64,000 nucleotides of DNA from an uncultured Collinsella sp. (GTDB taxonomy: Bacteria > Actinomycetota > Coriobacteriia > Coriobacteriales > Coriobacteriaceae). Both the position numbers and the translations under genes were made by a program. Shown one piece after another: positions 35,538-44,872 of the stretch. Every line of letters starts with the position of its first letter. Position 1 is the stretch's first letter. The stretch spans positions 6,079-70,078 of the forward strand of contig CAAERJ010000050.1 of NCBI GenBank assembly GCA_900758375.1, written 5' to 3'. The notes under the pieces are model-generated. The model saw nothing but the letters and a program-made list of their open reading frames with translations, was not told the origin of the DNA and ran no database searches.

Positions 35538-36254
35538 ATGCCGGGTTTGGGAACGGTCATCAACGTCGCACTTTTGATTGCGGGCGGACTGCTGGGCCTT
35601 ATAGGCGGACGCTTTATCACACCCCGCATCCAAGACACGCTCATGAAGGCGTCGGGGCTGTGCGTTTTGTTTATCGGACTGGGCGGCACCATGCAAAAGA
35701 TGCTCGTCATTGACGGGAAAGCGCTGGAGACCACCGGCACCACCATGCTCATCGTCTCGTTTGCCCTCGGCTCGCTCATCGGCGAGGCCGTTAACCTGGA
35801 AGCCGGCATCGAAAACCTGGGCGAATGGCTCAAGCGCAAAACCGGCAGCGAGGGAGACAACGAGTTCACCAATGCCTTTGTCTCGACATCGCTGACCGTC
35901 TGCATCGGTGCCATGGCTATCGTGGGATCAATCCAAGACGGCTTGCTCGGCGACTGGTCCACGCTTGCCCTCAAGGGCGCGTTGGACTGCATCATCGTCT
36001 GCACCATGACGGCTTCGCTCGGCCGCGGCTGCATCTTCTCCGCCCTGCCCGTTGCCGTATTCCAGGGAACGATTACGCTGTTTGCCGGCGCGCTCTCCCC
36101 CATCATGACCGCCGCCGCCCTCGACAGTCTATCGCTCGTGGGCTCTATACTCATCTTCTGCGTCGGCGTCAACCTCATCCGTCCTCAGACCTTCCGCACG
36201 GCCAATATGCTCCCCTCCGTTGTCATAGCCGTCATCTACGCCCTCCTGTTCTAA
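35538..36254 (+). CDS. DUF554 family membrane protein
   Basis: 238 residues with about seven membrane helices. The start GLGTVINVALLIAGGLLGLIGG and the conserved block DGLLGDWSTLALKGALDCI fit the DUF554 (YdfK/YqgA) family, a predicted transporter or channel of unknown substrate. The ATG at 35538 has an excellent GGAGG site; a longer frame begins at 35469 but its extra residues are not membrane-like. Confidence 0.9.
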   Translation: MPGLGTVINVALLIAGGLLGLIGGRFITPRIQDTLMKASGLCVLFIGLGGTMQKMLVIDGKALETTGTTMLIVSFALGSLIGEAVNLEAGIENLGEWLKRKTGSEGDNEFTNAFVSTSLTVCIGAMAIVGSIQDGLLGDWSTLALKGALDCIIVCTMTASLGRGCIFSALPVAVFQGTITLFAGALSPIMTAAALDSLSLVGSILIFCVGVNLIRPQTFRTANMLPSVVIAVIYALLF

Positions 36255-36275
36255 ATCTATCTACGTAGCGGTATC

Positions 36276-36305
36276 TCGAACACCTGTTTGATGCTGTGCT
36301 ATGAT
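36276..36305 (+). promoter_or_regulatory. Candidate LexA/SOS box and promoter of the Shango operon
   Basis: TCGAACACCTGTTTGA (36276-36291) matches the Gram-positive/actinobacterial LexA operator TCGAAC-N4-GTTCGA at 11 of 12 defined positions. A -10 hexamer TATGAT follows at 36300-36305. The box sits where the -35 region should be, so LexA binding would block transcription of the defence genes until DNA damage. Confidence 0.6.
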
Positions 36306-36342
36306 ATGAGGTCACCGAAGCTGCGTTAGGAGAGGAGAAACG

Positions 36343-38103
36343 GTGGCCGACCAGGACATCAAGATGCTCATCGAGCGCATTATGGCCGAGGCCCGGACCC
36401 ATCAGTCTGCTCGCTTCTCAAACGAAGTCTATGCTGACGAGCCGATTCTCAAAACCGGTCGTCAGATGCAGAACTTCCTTCCCGACCAGTACCGCAAAAT
36501 GCGTGAGATATCGCGTTGGCAAGAAGACCCCAAGGGCGGCGCGGGCCGCTGGCTTTCGGAAGCCGAGCTTTTCTACCGCCAAGGCCTGCTGATGGCCGAC
36601 TTTGAGGACGACTGTCCCTACAACGGCACATTCAAGTCGTACTTTCCCACCTATAACGCCATGAGCGATCGGCAGCTGCGCGGCTATTTTACCTGGCGCA
36701 CCCAAGTGCGCCGCGGAACCGTCGAGGAAACGTCTACGTCCTTTGCCTTTCTGTATCTCTATGAGCTGATCTGCGGCATTGGCGTAGATGACCCACTCGA
36801 TGGTTTTAACAAAATCAAGGCCTTTTGGGATGCCTATCGCGCCTTTGAACCCGGCATCGACCGGTTCGCACGCGTGTGGCTGCAGGACTACGCCGTGTTC
36901 CACGGACTCGACCCCAAGCTGCTTCGCGACTCTAAAACCGTCATGTTCGATAACGCCCTTATCGAGCTGCGGCGTGCGGCGCGAGACCTTGCGCCCGCGC
37001 CAACGCCGTCAGACCTGGCGCCTGCGCGTCGCAAGACCTCCGAGCCCACGCTCCCCCTTCCGCCCGACGAGGCAGGCGAGGAGCGACTCATGACCGCTAT
37101 AAACGCCCTCTCCACGTACAACCTGAATAACTCACGGCTCGACCGTTCCCACCATCGCGACCTGCGCCACGTGGCATGCGCCGTGTATGTCCGTATGGCG
37201 CGCTACTATGACACGCACCGAAAGACCGGCATCGTAGCGAGCTTGTTTGGGGATGAGACGGCCATGCCCTACACCATGTTTGCCTCGGCCGTGTTCTTTG
37301 CGCCCGAGCGCCACGAGGACTGCGAATATCGCCTGGATCCCATTCACATCTATCGCTGCCAAAATGGCTTTTGGGAATGCATGCGCATCCACGGCAGCAG
37401 ACAAAAAAGTAGCAAGCTCGGTGAGATGATGCGCGCCTGCGACCAGCGCCTGCGCCTGGCCCTAGACCCCACCCATCCCCTAAAGGAGGAGAAGGTCCCC
37501 AAATATCTGGCCAAGATCATCGATGACGAGATCGTGGCATGGCTTTCGTGGGACGCCGCGCACCAGCCTGTCAAGATCGATATCGATTTGAGTCAGCTGG
37601 GGCACATTCGGAGCGCCGCCGCGCAAACGCGTGAAGCGCTTTTGATTGATGAGGAGCGCGAGGATGATGTGCCTATGGAAGCCGAGGCGACGCTTATCGA
37701 GCAACCGAACACCGAGTCTGCGCCCGGCATGACCGCCGGACCTGGCGAGATGGCCACACGGCAAGACGAACCCGACGAGCCGACTGTCTCCACCGAAGAG
37801 TTTGGCGTCGTGGCACCGCTCCTCGCACCGACGCCCGTGTTCGCAGCTGCTGCGCCCGCTGACGCCACGAACGAACTCGCGCCTGCCGCAGACGCCTATC
37901 TCCGCGCGTTGCTCGAGCAGAACACGGCCCAGACGGCATTGGCGGTGGCACAGTCGGGCAAAAGCGAGGACATGCTCGTCGATACCATCAACGAGGCGCT
38001 CTTTGACCTGGTGGGTGACACCGTAATTGAATTTGGCGCGGCAGGACCGCACATTATCGAGGACTACGAAGCAGACGTGAGAGGATACCTAGACCATGAG
38101 TGA
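36343..38103 (+). CDS. sngA: TerB-type protein, Shango defence component A
   Basis: 586 residues. The first half resembles the TerB_N domain (about 40-220, with AELFYRQGLLMADFEDDC and the Tyr/Trp-rich RGYFTWRTQVRRG). TerB/TerB_C-like helical sequence follows (about 250-440), then an acidic Ala/Pro-rich linker and a C-terminal helical segment. The order TerB protein, ATPase, Lhr-like helicase is that of Shango, a three-gene anti-phage system described in 2022; the mechanism is not settled. The GTG at 36343 follows GGAGAGGAG. The last 8 bp overlap sngB. The domain calls are by eye and could shift. Confidence 0.8.
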   Translation: MADQDIKMLIERIMAEARTHQSARFSNEVYADEPILKTGRQMQNFLPDQYRKMREISRWQEDPKGGAGRWLSEAELFYRQGLLMADFEDDCPYNGTFKSYFPTYNAMSDRQLRGYFTWRTQVRRGTVEETSTSFAFLYLYELICGIGVDDPLDGFNKIKAFWDAYRAFEPGIDRFARVWLQDYAVFHGLDPKLLRDSKTVMFDNALIELRRAARDLAPAPTPSDLAPARRKTSEPTLPLPPDEAGEERLMTAINALSTYNLNNSRLDRSHHRDLRHVACAVYVRMARYYDTHRKTGIVASLFGDETAMPYTMFASAVFFAPERHEDCEYRLDPIHIYRCQNGFWECMRIHGSRQKSSKLGEMMRACDQRLRLALDPTHPLKEEKVPKYLAKIIDDEIVAWLSWDAAHQPVKIDIDLSQLGHIRSAAAQTREALLIDEEREDDVPMEAEATLIEQPNTESAPGMTAGPGEMATRQDEPDEPTVSTEEFGVVAPLLAPTPVFAAAAPADATNELAPAADAYLRALLEQNTAQTALAVAQSGKSEDMLVDTINEALFDLVGDTVIEFGAAGPHIIEDYEADVRGYLDHE

Positions 38104-39400
38104 TACCACATCCGCAGCACCCCGTGTGCCCAAGCGCGTCGCCGCCGTCATTCTCAACTCGCTCAAGGGCGGCGTGGTCCCGCGCATCGGCCTTCCCTAC
38201 ATCACCGTAGGGCGCGAGGTAGAGATCCGCGCCCTGCTCACCGACCTGAGTCTCATCGCCGACGGCGGCGCGAGCTTCCGCTTTCTGGTCGGTCGCTACG
38301 GAGCCGGCAAGAGCTTTTTGCTCCAGACCATCCGCACGCACGCCATGGGTGAGGGATTCGTCGTCGCCGATGCCGACCTATCCCCTGAGCGCCGCCTGCA
38401 GGGCGGCCAGGGGCAGGGCCTTGCCACCTACCGTGAGCTCATCCGCAACATATCGACTAAAACGCGCCCCGAGGGCGGTGCGCTCAACCTTATCCTGGAT
38501 CGCTGGGTCGCCTCGTGTGCCGATGCCGATGAGTCTGCCGTCAATGCCCAACTGGCCCCGCTCGAGGAAATGGTCCACGGCTTCGACTTCGCCCGTATGC
38601 TCCGCCGCTACCGCGCGGCCGTATCCGAGGGCGACGAAGAAGCTATGAGCCGCGTGACCAAATGGATTCGTGGCGAGTACCGCACCAAGAGTGAGGCACG
38701 CGCCGAGCTGGGCTCCTCGACCATCATCAGCGATGACGACTGGTACGACTACGTTAAGCTCATTGCGCGCTTTTTGGTCTGCAGCGGCTACAAGGGCATG
38801 CTGGTGCTCATCGACGAGCTCGTGAATCTGTATAAGATTCCCAACGCCATCACGCGCCAATACAACTACGAGAAGATCCTGACCATGTACAACGACACGC
38901 TCCAGGGCAAGGCGCAGTACCTGGGCATGATCATGGGCGGCACGCCAACCTCCATCGAAGACCGCCGCCGTGGCGTGTTCTCCTACGAGGCCCTGCGAAG
39001 TCGACTCGCTCAGGGCCGCTTTGCACGCGAGGACCTTAAGGACATGCTCGCGCCCATCATCCGCCTGCAGCCACTCACCTACGAGGAGTTGCTGGTGCTG
39101 ATCGAAAAACTCATGCAGATCCATGCCGGATACTTTGGCTGGACGCCCACGCTTACCGAGAACGACTTGGTAGACTTTCTCAAGATTGAGTTTGGCCGCG
39201 TGGGAGCCGATACGCACCTGACGCCGCGTGAGGTCATCCGTGACTTTATCGAGCTGCTCGATATCCTGTGCCAGAACCCCGATGCAAACGTGGCCGAGTT
39301 GCTGCAAAGCGTCGGCGGCGACGCGCTGGCACCGGCAGCCGCAACAGGCGACACCGGCACCGCAGACGGCGACCGCAACTTCGCCGAATTCACCATCTAA
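38096..39400 (+). CDS. sngB: DUF2791/BrxD-like ATPase, Shango defence component B
   Basis: 434 residues, a P-loop ATPase of the BREX ATP-binding type. Walker A GRYGAGKS is at 66-73, Walker B LVLIDE at 236-241, and a sensor-like region follows (YLGMIMGGTPTSIEDRRRG). The N-terminal KGGVVPRIGLPYITVGRE is typical of BrxD/BrxC-like proteins. It overlaps sngA by 8 bp and is likely to work as the motor or DNA-sensing partner of the helicase. Stand-alone BREX can be excluded here because no pglX, pglZ or brxL is present. Confidence 0.87.
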   Translation: MSDTTSAAPRVPKRVAAVILNSLKGGVVPRIGLPYITVGREVEIRALLTDLSLIADGGASFRFLVGRYGAGKSFLLQTIRTHAMGEGFVVADADLSPERRLQGGQGQGLATYRELIRNISTKTRPEGGALNLILDRWVASCADADESAVNAQLAPLEEMVHGFDFARMLRRYRAAVSEGDEEAMSRVTKWIRGEYRTKSEARAELGSSTIISDDDWYDYVKLIARFLVCSGYKGMLVLIDELVNLYKIPNAITRQYNYEKILTMYNDTLQGKAQYLGMIMGGTPTSIEDRRRGVFSYEALRSRLAQGRFAREDLKDMLAPIIRLQPLTYEELLVLIEKLMQIHAGYFGWTPTLTENDLVDFLKIEFGRVGADTHLTPREVIRDFIELLDILCQNPDANVAELLQSVGGDALAPAAATGDTGTADGDRNFAEFTI

Positions 39401-39401
39401 C

Positions 39402-39432
39402 CTGCCAAAAAGGGACAGGTCTATTTTGGCAG
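39402..39432. repeat. Small palindrome with GGGAC core between sngB and sngC
   Basis: Perfect 9-bp arms CTGCCAAAA / TTTTGGCAG (39402-39410, 39424-39432) enclose GGGACAGGT. A short T-run follows. It lies in the 116-bp gap before sngC and could reduce read-through. It resembles the palindromes at 53.5 and 9.0 kb. Confidence 0.65.
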
Positions 39433-39516
39433 CTTTTATCTGCACAAACGTTGAGACAGCAATGCAGCAAACCATTGCCAACCGCATTGAGAGGTTCGTA
39501 TTTGAGGGGAGGCCCC

Positions 39517-41961
39517 GTGAACGCCTTTGACCGATATGCTCCGTTTATCCAAGACTTCATCTACTCCCACGATTGGGAGAGTCTGCGCTCTATCCAGGTT
39601 GCGGCGGCAGATGCCATCTTTAACACACAAGACAATGTGCTCCTAACGGCATCCACAGCTTCCGGCAAAACCGAGGCAGCCTTCTTTCCCATCCTGACCG
39701 AGTTTTGGGAGAACCCGCCCGCGAGCGTGGGCGCCCTCTACATCGGCCCCCTCAAAGCGCTCATCAATGATCAGTTCGTCCGCCTCAACGACCTCTGCGA
39801 AGAGGCCGATATCCCTGTCTGGCACTGGCATGGCGATGTCTCGCAGTCGCACAAGGCTAAGCTCATTAAAAAACCGAGCGGCATCCTGCAGATTACACCC
39901 GAGTCACTCGAAGCGCTTTTAATCCATAAGCACATGGCGATCCCGCGCATGTTTTGCGACCTGCGCTACGTGGTCATCGATGAGGTCCACTCGCTCATGC
40001 GCGGCGACCGTGGCGGGCAAACGCTCTGCCTTATCGAGCGACTCTCGCGCATGGCCGGCGTGCAGCCTCGCCGCATTGGCCTTTCGGCTACCATCGGCGA
40101 CCCCGAGCGCACGGGCGCTTTTCTCTCACAGGGAACGGGGCGCGACTGCATTATCCCCCGTTTTGAGGAACCGCGTCGCGTGTGGCGCATCTCCATGGAG
40201 CACTTCTACAACTCGGGCCCCCAGGCGCAGCAGCGGGGATTCATGGGTACAGGTCCTCAAGAGGCCGAAGTGCTTGCGTGCGAGCGCATCGATGCGGCGG
40301 CATCCGCGGCACTGCCCGCCGGCGCCCAAGACATGCGTCACAGCGGACAGCTCACACAAGAGGAGCGCCGTCAACGTCGTGAGCGGGCACAGGGCAAGGC
40401 CGCTCCCAAGGACCGCCAAGCTTCCTCGGCCCCCGAGGGCGAAGTCGACATCCCCCAAGCACCCGAACAGGCATTACTCAACCCCACCGATACAGCACCC
40501 GACAACGCCGACCCCGGCATGGGCTACATCTTTGAACATACCCGCGGCCGCAAGTGCCTGGTCTTTGCCAACTCGCGCGAGGAGGCAGAGGCCGTATGCT
40601 CCATGCTGCGCAGCTACTGCGAGAGTCGACACGAGCCCGACCGTTTCCTCATCCATCACGGTAATCTTTCGGCATCGTTGCGTGAGACGGCAGAAGAGCT
40701 CATGCGCGACGAGGAACAGGCACAGACAACCGTCACCACCTCCACGTTGGAGCTTGGCATCGATATCGGTCGCCTGGAGCGCGCGTTCCAGATCGATGCA
40801 CCGTTTACCGTCAGCTCCTTTTTGCAGCGCATGGGGCGCACAGGCCGCCGCGATCTTCCGCCCGAGATGTGGTTTGTCATGCGCGAGGAGGAGCCCGAGC
40901 CGCGCACGATGATGCCCGAGACCATTCCGTGGAAGCTCCTGCAAGGCATCGCGCTTGTACAACTCTATCGCGAGGAAAAATGGGTTGAGCCGCCCGAGCT
41001 CGATCGACTCCCCTACAGCCTGCTCTATCACCAGACCATGTCGACGCTTGCCAGCACCGGCGAGCTCACACCGGCCGAACTTGCCCAGCGCGTGCTCACG
41101 CTCAGCTATTTCCACCGCGTCTCGACCGATGACTATCGCGTGTTGCTGCGCCACCTCATCAAGATCGACCATATCCAGGTCACCGAAGGCGGTGGGCTCA
41201 TCGTGGGCCTCGCGGGCGAGCGCATCATTAACAACTTTAAGTTCTACGCTGTATTCCAGGAAAACGAGGAGTTCACCGTTCGTAGCGAATCAGCCGAACT
41301 GGGCACGATTGTCAACCCGCCACCACCTGGCGAGCGCATCGCCATCGCGGGACACTGCTGGGTTGTCGAGGAAGTGGACTGGAAGCGTCATACCGTCTTT
41401 GCCACGCAGGTCAAGGGCCGCGTGCCGGCCTACTTTGGCGACTGCCCCGGTGACATCAATACACACGTACTCGAACGCATGCGCCAAGCGCTCAACGAGC
41501 ACGCGGCGTATCCGTACCTCATGGGCAACGCACGGGCACGCCTTGCACAGGCTCGTCATACCGCCGAGATTTCGGGCGCGGGGACCAAGCCACTCATCAA
41601 CCTGGGCGGCGACACCTGGGTACTCTTCCCTTGGCTGGGCAGCTACGCCTTTCTGGCGCTCGAACGTATGCTCAAGATTAAATGTGCCGCGGAGCTTGGC
41701 CTTCGCGGACTCGACCCATCACGCCCGTACTTTATGCAATTTAAGATGAAGGCCGACGAGGAGACGTTCTTTGAGGTGCTCGCCGCCGAGGCCGAGAAGG
41801 ACTTCGACCCCATCGAGCTCGTCTATCCCGGCGAGGTGCCTTATTTCGATCGCTACGACGAGTTTGTTCCCGAAGAGCTAGTGCGCAAGGGCTTTGCCGA
41901 AGGTGTGCTCGACATAGAGGGCATGAAGCAGCGCGTCCGCAGCTGGCGCGACCACGTCTAA
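39517..41961 (+). CDS. sngC: Lhr-like DEAD/DEAH helicase, Shango defence component C
   Basis: 814 residues. SF2 motifs are complete: ASTASGKT (45-52), the DEVH box (155-158), LSATIGDPE (motif III), TSTLELGIDIG (motif V) and QRMGRTGRRD (motif VI). A 120-residue low-complexity insertion (about 230-350, Arg/Gln/Pro-rich) separates the two RecA lobes. The C-terminal region matches the Lhr-core/BrxHI type rather than RecQ. The GTG at 39517 is fixed by a GGGGAGG site; the open frame further left to 39268 runs back into sngB in another frame. It is the third gene of the operon. Confidence 0.87.
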   Translation: MNAFDRYAPFIQDFIYSHDWESLRSIQVAAADAIFNTQDNVLLTASTASGKTEAAFFPILTEFWENPPASVGALYIGPLKALINDQFVRLNDLCEEADIPVWHWHGDVSQSHKAKLIKKPSGILQITPESLEALLIHKHMAIPRMFCDLRYVVIDEVHSLMRGDRGGQTLCLIERLSRMAGVQPRRIGLSATIGDPERTGAFLSQGTGRDCIIPRFEEPRRVWRISMEHFYNSGPQAQQRGFMGTGPQEAEVLACERIDAAASAALPAGAQDMRHSGQLTQEERRQRRERAQGKAAPKDRQASSAPEGEVDIPQAPEQALLNPTDTAPDNADPGMGYIFEHTRGRKCLVFANSREEAEAVCSMLRSYCESRHEPDRFLIHHGNLSASLRETAEELMRDEEQAQTTVTTSTLELGIDIGRLERAFQIDAPFTVSSFLQRMGRTGRRDLPPEMWFVMREEEPEPRTMMPETIPWKLLQGIALVQLYREEKWVEPPELDRLPYSLLYHQTMSTLASTGELTPAELAQRVLTLSYFHRVSTDDYRVLLRHLIKIDHIQVTEGGGLIVGLAGERIINNFKFYAVFQENEEFTVRSESAELGTIVNPPPPGERIAIAGHCWVVEEVDWKRHTVFATQVKGRVPAYFGDCPGDINTHVLERMRQALNEHAAYPYLMGNARARLAQARHTAEISGAGTKPLINLGGDTWVLFPWLGSYAFLALERMLKIKCAAELGLRGLDPSRPYFMQFKMKADEETFFEVLAAEAEKDFDPIELVYPGEVPYFDRYDEFVPEELVRKGFAEGVLDIEGMKQRVRSWRDHV

Positions 41962-41987
41962 GACCAGTCTTTTTGGGACGGGGAGAC

Positions 41988-42866
41988 TTACTTGTCGTGA
42001 AGGGCAGCGCCAAGGAAGTCGGCGTCAAAAGGCACGGCTTCGGCAAAGACGTAGTCGCCGTCGCTGGCGATGAGCAGGTAGTTTTCCTCGCCGCCGAACT
42101 CCGCATCGCCACATGGGACCACCCAGGCGTGGGCGAATACCTCGAGTGCCGTGGCAGCGCAGTCGCGCAGGAACGTCACGTCGCTCCCCTCGTTCGCGCT
42201 CACGATATTGGCAACGTAGATACCCCCGGGGTTCAGGCTGCCTCGCACCAAACGCAACGCTTCAACCGTCGCCAGCTCGCGTACGGGCTCGGCACCGCCA
42301 AAGCAATCGCTCACGACCACATCGTAGCGACGATGGCCCACGCTCGTCACACCCAGATACGAGCGAGCCTCAGCGGTTATCACCCGCAGGCGATCGCCCA
42401 CCGCGTGCTCCAGCTCGTCCAGGTAGAACCAGCGACGTGCCAGGCGCGTAATCTCTCCGTCATACTCGATGACGTCCATGCGCAAGCCCTCGTGCGACAT
42501 CAGCGCAAATTTGGGATAGGCAAACCCGCCGCCGCCCAGCATGAGCATACGGTCGATACCATGCCCGTAAGCATCACGCATTGCGTCCTCGGCCTCAAAC
42601 ACATCGTCAAATGCACGATAGTACGCAAAGACCGGCTCCGCCCAACGATCGCCGACATAGCTCGCGCTTTGGTAGACGCCGCCTTGCACCAACACGCGAA
42701 TCTCATCGCCGCCCTCATCGTGCACGCGCTTCACACGCGCCAACCCATTGCGGGTCCTCGCAACCTGCAGACAGGCAGCACGAACAGCGACGGCGGCCGC
42801 ACCAAGCGCCGCGGCTCCCAGAGCAACGCCGGCAACGACGCCAGCAGAAACACTTGGCTTGTTCAT
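41988..42866 (-). CDS. Spermidine-synthase-like methyltransferase-fold protein
   Basis: 292 residues. An N-terminal hydrophobic segment (about 8-32, VVAGVALGAAALGAAAVAV) is followed by a polyamine-synthase-type Rossmann domain. The nucleotide site is RMLMLGGGGFAYPKF and the acidic pair is VIEYDGEI, with SDCFGG in the active-site loop. SpeE adds aminopropyl groups to putrescine using decarboxylated SAM; this membrane-anchored form lacks several usual substrate residues by eye, so its reaction is uncertain. It starts 1 bp after the elp3 stop codon. Confidence 0.8.
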   Translation of the reverse strand: MNKPSVSAGVVAGVALGAAALGAAAVAVRAACLQVARTRNGLARVKRVHDEGGDEIRVLVQGGVYQSASYVGDRWAEPVFAYYRAFDDVFEAEDAMRDAYGHGIDRMLMLGGGGFAYPKFALMSHEGLRMDVIEYDGEITRLARRWFYLDELEHAVGDRLRVITAEARSYLGVTSVGHRRYDVVVSDCFGGAEPVRELATVEALRLVRGSLNPGGIYVANIVSANEGSDVTFLRDCAATALEVFAHAWVVPCGDAEFGGEENYLLIASDGDYVFAEAVPFDADFLGAALHDK

Positions 42867-44774
42867 CTAGAGCTCCTTTTGCAGATAGAGTCCGTGGTCA
42901 TAAAAACCCAAATGGCGATAGTACTCGCGCGTACCGATCGCGCTAATCACGTTGATACGCGCATAACCCGCATCCCGGGCAATCTCGCATGCGTGCTCCA
43001 CCAGCGACCGCCCCAGCCCATGATGCTGAGCCGCCTGGCCCTGATCGCCCACACGTGCCGCCATGCCATACACGTGCACCTCGCGAATCATTGCCTCGTC
43101 CGGCGTCGTCGGCAACTCGTCCGCATGCGTGGCAACAAACGAATGGTCGGGCAGCGACAACCGCAAAAAGCCCGCGATCTTGCCCCGCGGTGTCACCCAC
43201 TGCAAAAAGCGTTCGCTCGTCACCGGCGTCTCGTACGCCACTTCCTCGTCAAGGGTCAACTCGTCCAGGTCGGCACCCGCCGTGCTGATCTCGCGATAGC
43301 GAATCTCACGCACCGTCGCACCATCACCCCGAGCAGCCAGGCGATTCTCAACGAGCTGGCGCAGGTTGGGCTTCTTGTTGCCCACCATGATGTCGTCGGA
43401 GCTAAAGTCGCGGATCATGCGGCTGATGCGGCAGAACGCCGGCGTCACCACGATATCGTCGGCCAGCACATCGAGCAGCTCTTCCTCGGTATAGGGGCGC
43501 CACTCGCCGCGCTCGTAGCAGCCCACCAAACGCGAGCCCTCGATGAGCGCGCACGGGTAGACCTTGACCTCGTCGGGCATAAAAGCGCCCTCGGTCATAA
43601 AGCGCTCGTAGTCGCGCTTGTCCCCCTCGGGCGTAGCGCCCAACAAGTTGAGCATAAAGTGCGCGTGGATCTTAAAGCCAAACAAGCGCGCAAGCGAAAA
43701 CGCCCGCTCGATCTGCGCCACCGAAATGCGACGCTCGTTGATATCGAGCAAATGTTGGTCGAGACTCTGAATACCCATCTGAATCTTGGTGCAACCCAGG
43801 CGGCGGATGAGCGTGAGGGCCTGCGGCGTCACGGCATCGGGGCGCGTCTCGATAACGAGCCCCACCACGCGATGCTTCGCCGTCTCGTTGATGCGCTGCT
43901 GACGCTCAAGCTCCTCCATCGTTGCCGTCTGCCACTCGGCAGCCTCGCCCCACGGCGTACCGGGGCCGTACAGACGACGCACTGCGCGGTTATAGCCACC
44001 AACGACAGCATCCACACGCCCCTGCTCGTCGGCAACGCCGGCAGCAAGCTCAGCCTCGTCTGTCGCAATGCCGGCAGCCCGATAGCGCTCGCGGCGCTCT
44101 GTTACCACCGGCGGCAGGGCATCGGCGGGAGCGTCATCGAGCAGGCGCCCTGCCTCGGCACGGCTGATGCCCGGACGCGCCAACATGGGGTTTGCCGCCA
44201 CGCCGGCGACGGCATCGTCATTGAGTGCACGGAAAAGCTCCGACATAAACCACGTCTGATACCCTCGCGGATAGTCGCTCCAGGTACCGCCGAGCACGAT
44301 AAGCTCAATCTTATCGGTCGCATGCCCCATCTGCGAAAGCGCGGTCAGACGAGCGCTCACCTGCAGATACGGGTCAAAGCAATTTTGCTCTGCACGGGCG
44401 CACGCCGGCTCGGCATGCAGATAGCTTTTAGGCATGCGCAGATCGTTGGGGCAAAACAGGCAATCGCCCGAGCACGGCCAGGGCTTGGTGATGACGGTGA
44501 TGGTCGCCACGCCCGAGGCCGTGCGGCGCGGCTTCATACGCAGCACCTGCAGCAGTCGACGTTCCAGCTCGGCATCGACATTCCACCCAGCCCAACGAGC
44601 CGGCTCCTCACGTTTTACCCGCTGGTAGAACGGCAGCAGACGGCGCTTGGCCAAATCGCGTTTGTCGGCACCCTCACGGCGCGCCTCGGCATGTATCAGT
44701 TTGACGAGCGACTTGTCGTCCACGGTCTCGCCGCGACGCAGGGCATCGAGTATGTTCAAGATAATCTGTTCCAT
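42867..44774 (-). CDS. elp3: Elp3-type tRNA uridine-34 modification enzyme (radical SAM plus GNAT)
   Basis: 635 residues. An N-terminal tRNA-binding region precedes the radical-SAM domain, where C101, C105 and C108 (CSGDCLFC) form the CxxxCxxC [4Fe-4S] site. KIQMGIQSLDQ and VIETRPD are the typical Elp3 strands. The GNAT acetyltransferase domain fills the last 150 residues (HHGLGRSLVEHACEIA is the acetyl-CoA loop). Elp3 installs the carboxymethyl group at C5 of wobble uridine. In bacteria its distribution is patchy. A Trm9-like methyltransferase 2 kb to the right could act on its product. Confidence 0.94.
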   Translation of the reverse strand: MEQIILNILDALRRGETVDDKSLVKLIHAEARREGADKRDLAKRRLLPFYQRVKREEPARWAGWNVDAELERRLLQVLRMKPRRTASGVATITVITKPWPCSGDCLFCPNDLRMPKSYLHAEPACARAEQNCFDPYLQVSARLTALSQMGHATDKIELIVLGGTWSDYPRGYQTWFMSELFRALNDDAVAGVAANPMLARPGISRAEAGRLLDDAPADALPPVVTERRERYRAAGIATDEAELAAGVADEQGRVDAVVGGYNRAVRRLYGPGTPWGEAAEWQTATMEELERQQRINETAKHRVVGLVIETRPDAVTPQALTLIRRLGCTKIQMGIQSLDQHLLDINERRISVAQIERAFSLARLFGFKIHAHFMLNLLGATPEGDKRDYERFMTEGAFMPDEVKVYPCALIEGSRLVGCYERGEWRPYTEEELLDVLADDIVVTPAFCRISRMIRDFSSDDIMVGNKKPNLRQLVENRLAARGDGATVREIRYREISTAGADLDELTLDEEVAYETPVTSERFLQWVTPRGKIAGFLRLSLPDHSFVATHADELPTTPDEAMIREVHVYGMAARVGDQGQAAQHHGLGRSLVEHACEIARDAGYARINVISAIGTREYYRHLGFYDHGLYLQKEL

Positions 44775-44793
44775 GACCCCATTGTAAAGGCAA

Positions 44794-44825
44794 AGGCGCC
44801 GGAGCCCGTCACGGCTCCGGCGCCT
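44794..44825 (-). terminator. Terminator after the DUF4097 gene
   Basis: Thirteen-bp perfect stem AGGCGCCGGAGCC / GGCTCCGGCGCCT (44794-44806, 44813-44825). On the minus strand the tail reads TTTGCCTTT. It separates the XRE/DUF4097 unit from elp3. Confidence 0.8.
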
Positions 44826-44872
44826 CCATCAAACAGCGCAGCTATGGTTTATAAGTCTTCGATAACCGTCCG

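Noticed and set aside
36343..41961. BREX phage-exclusion locus
   Set aside because: The ATPase and helicase resemble BrxD and BrxHI, but no methyltransferase, PglZ phosphatase or BrxL is present; the TerB-type first gene fits Shango better.
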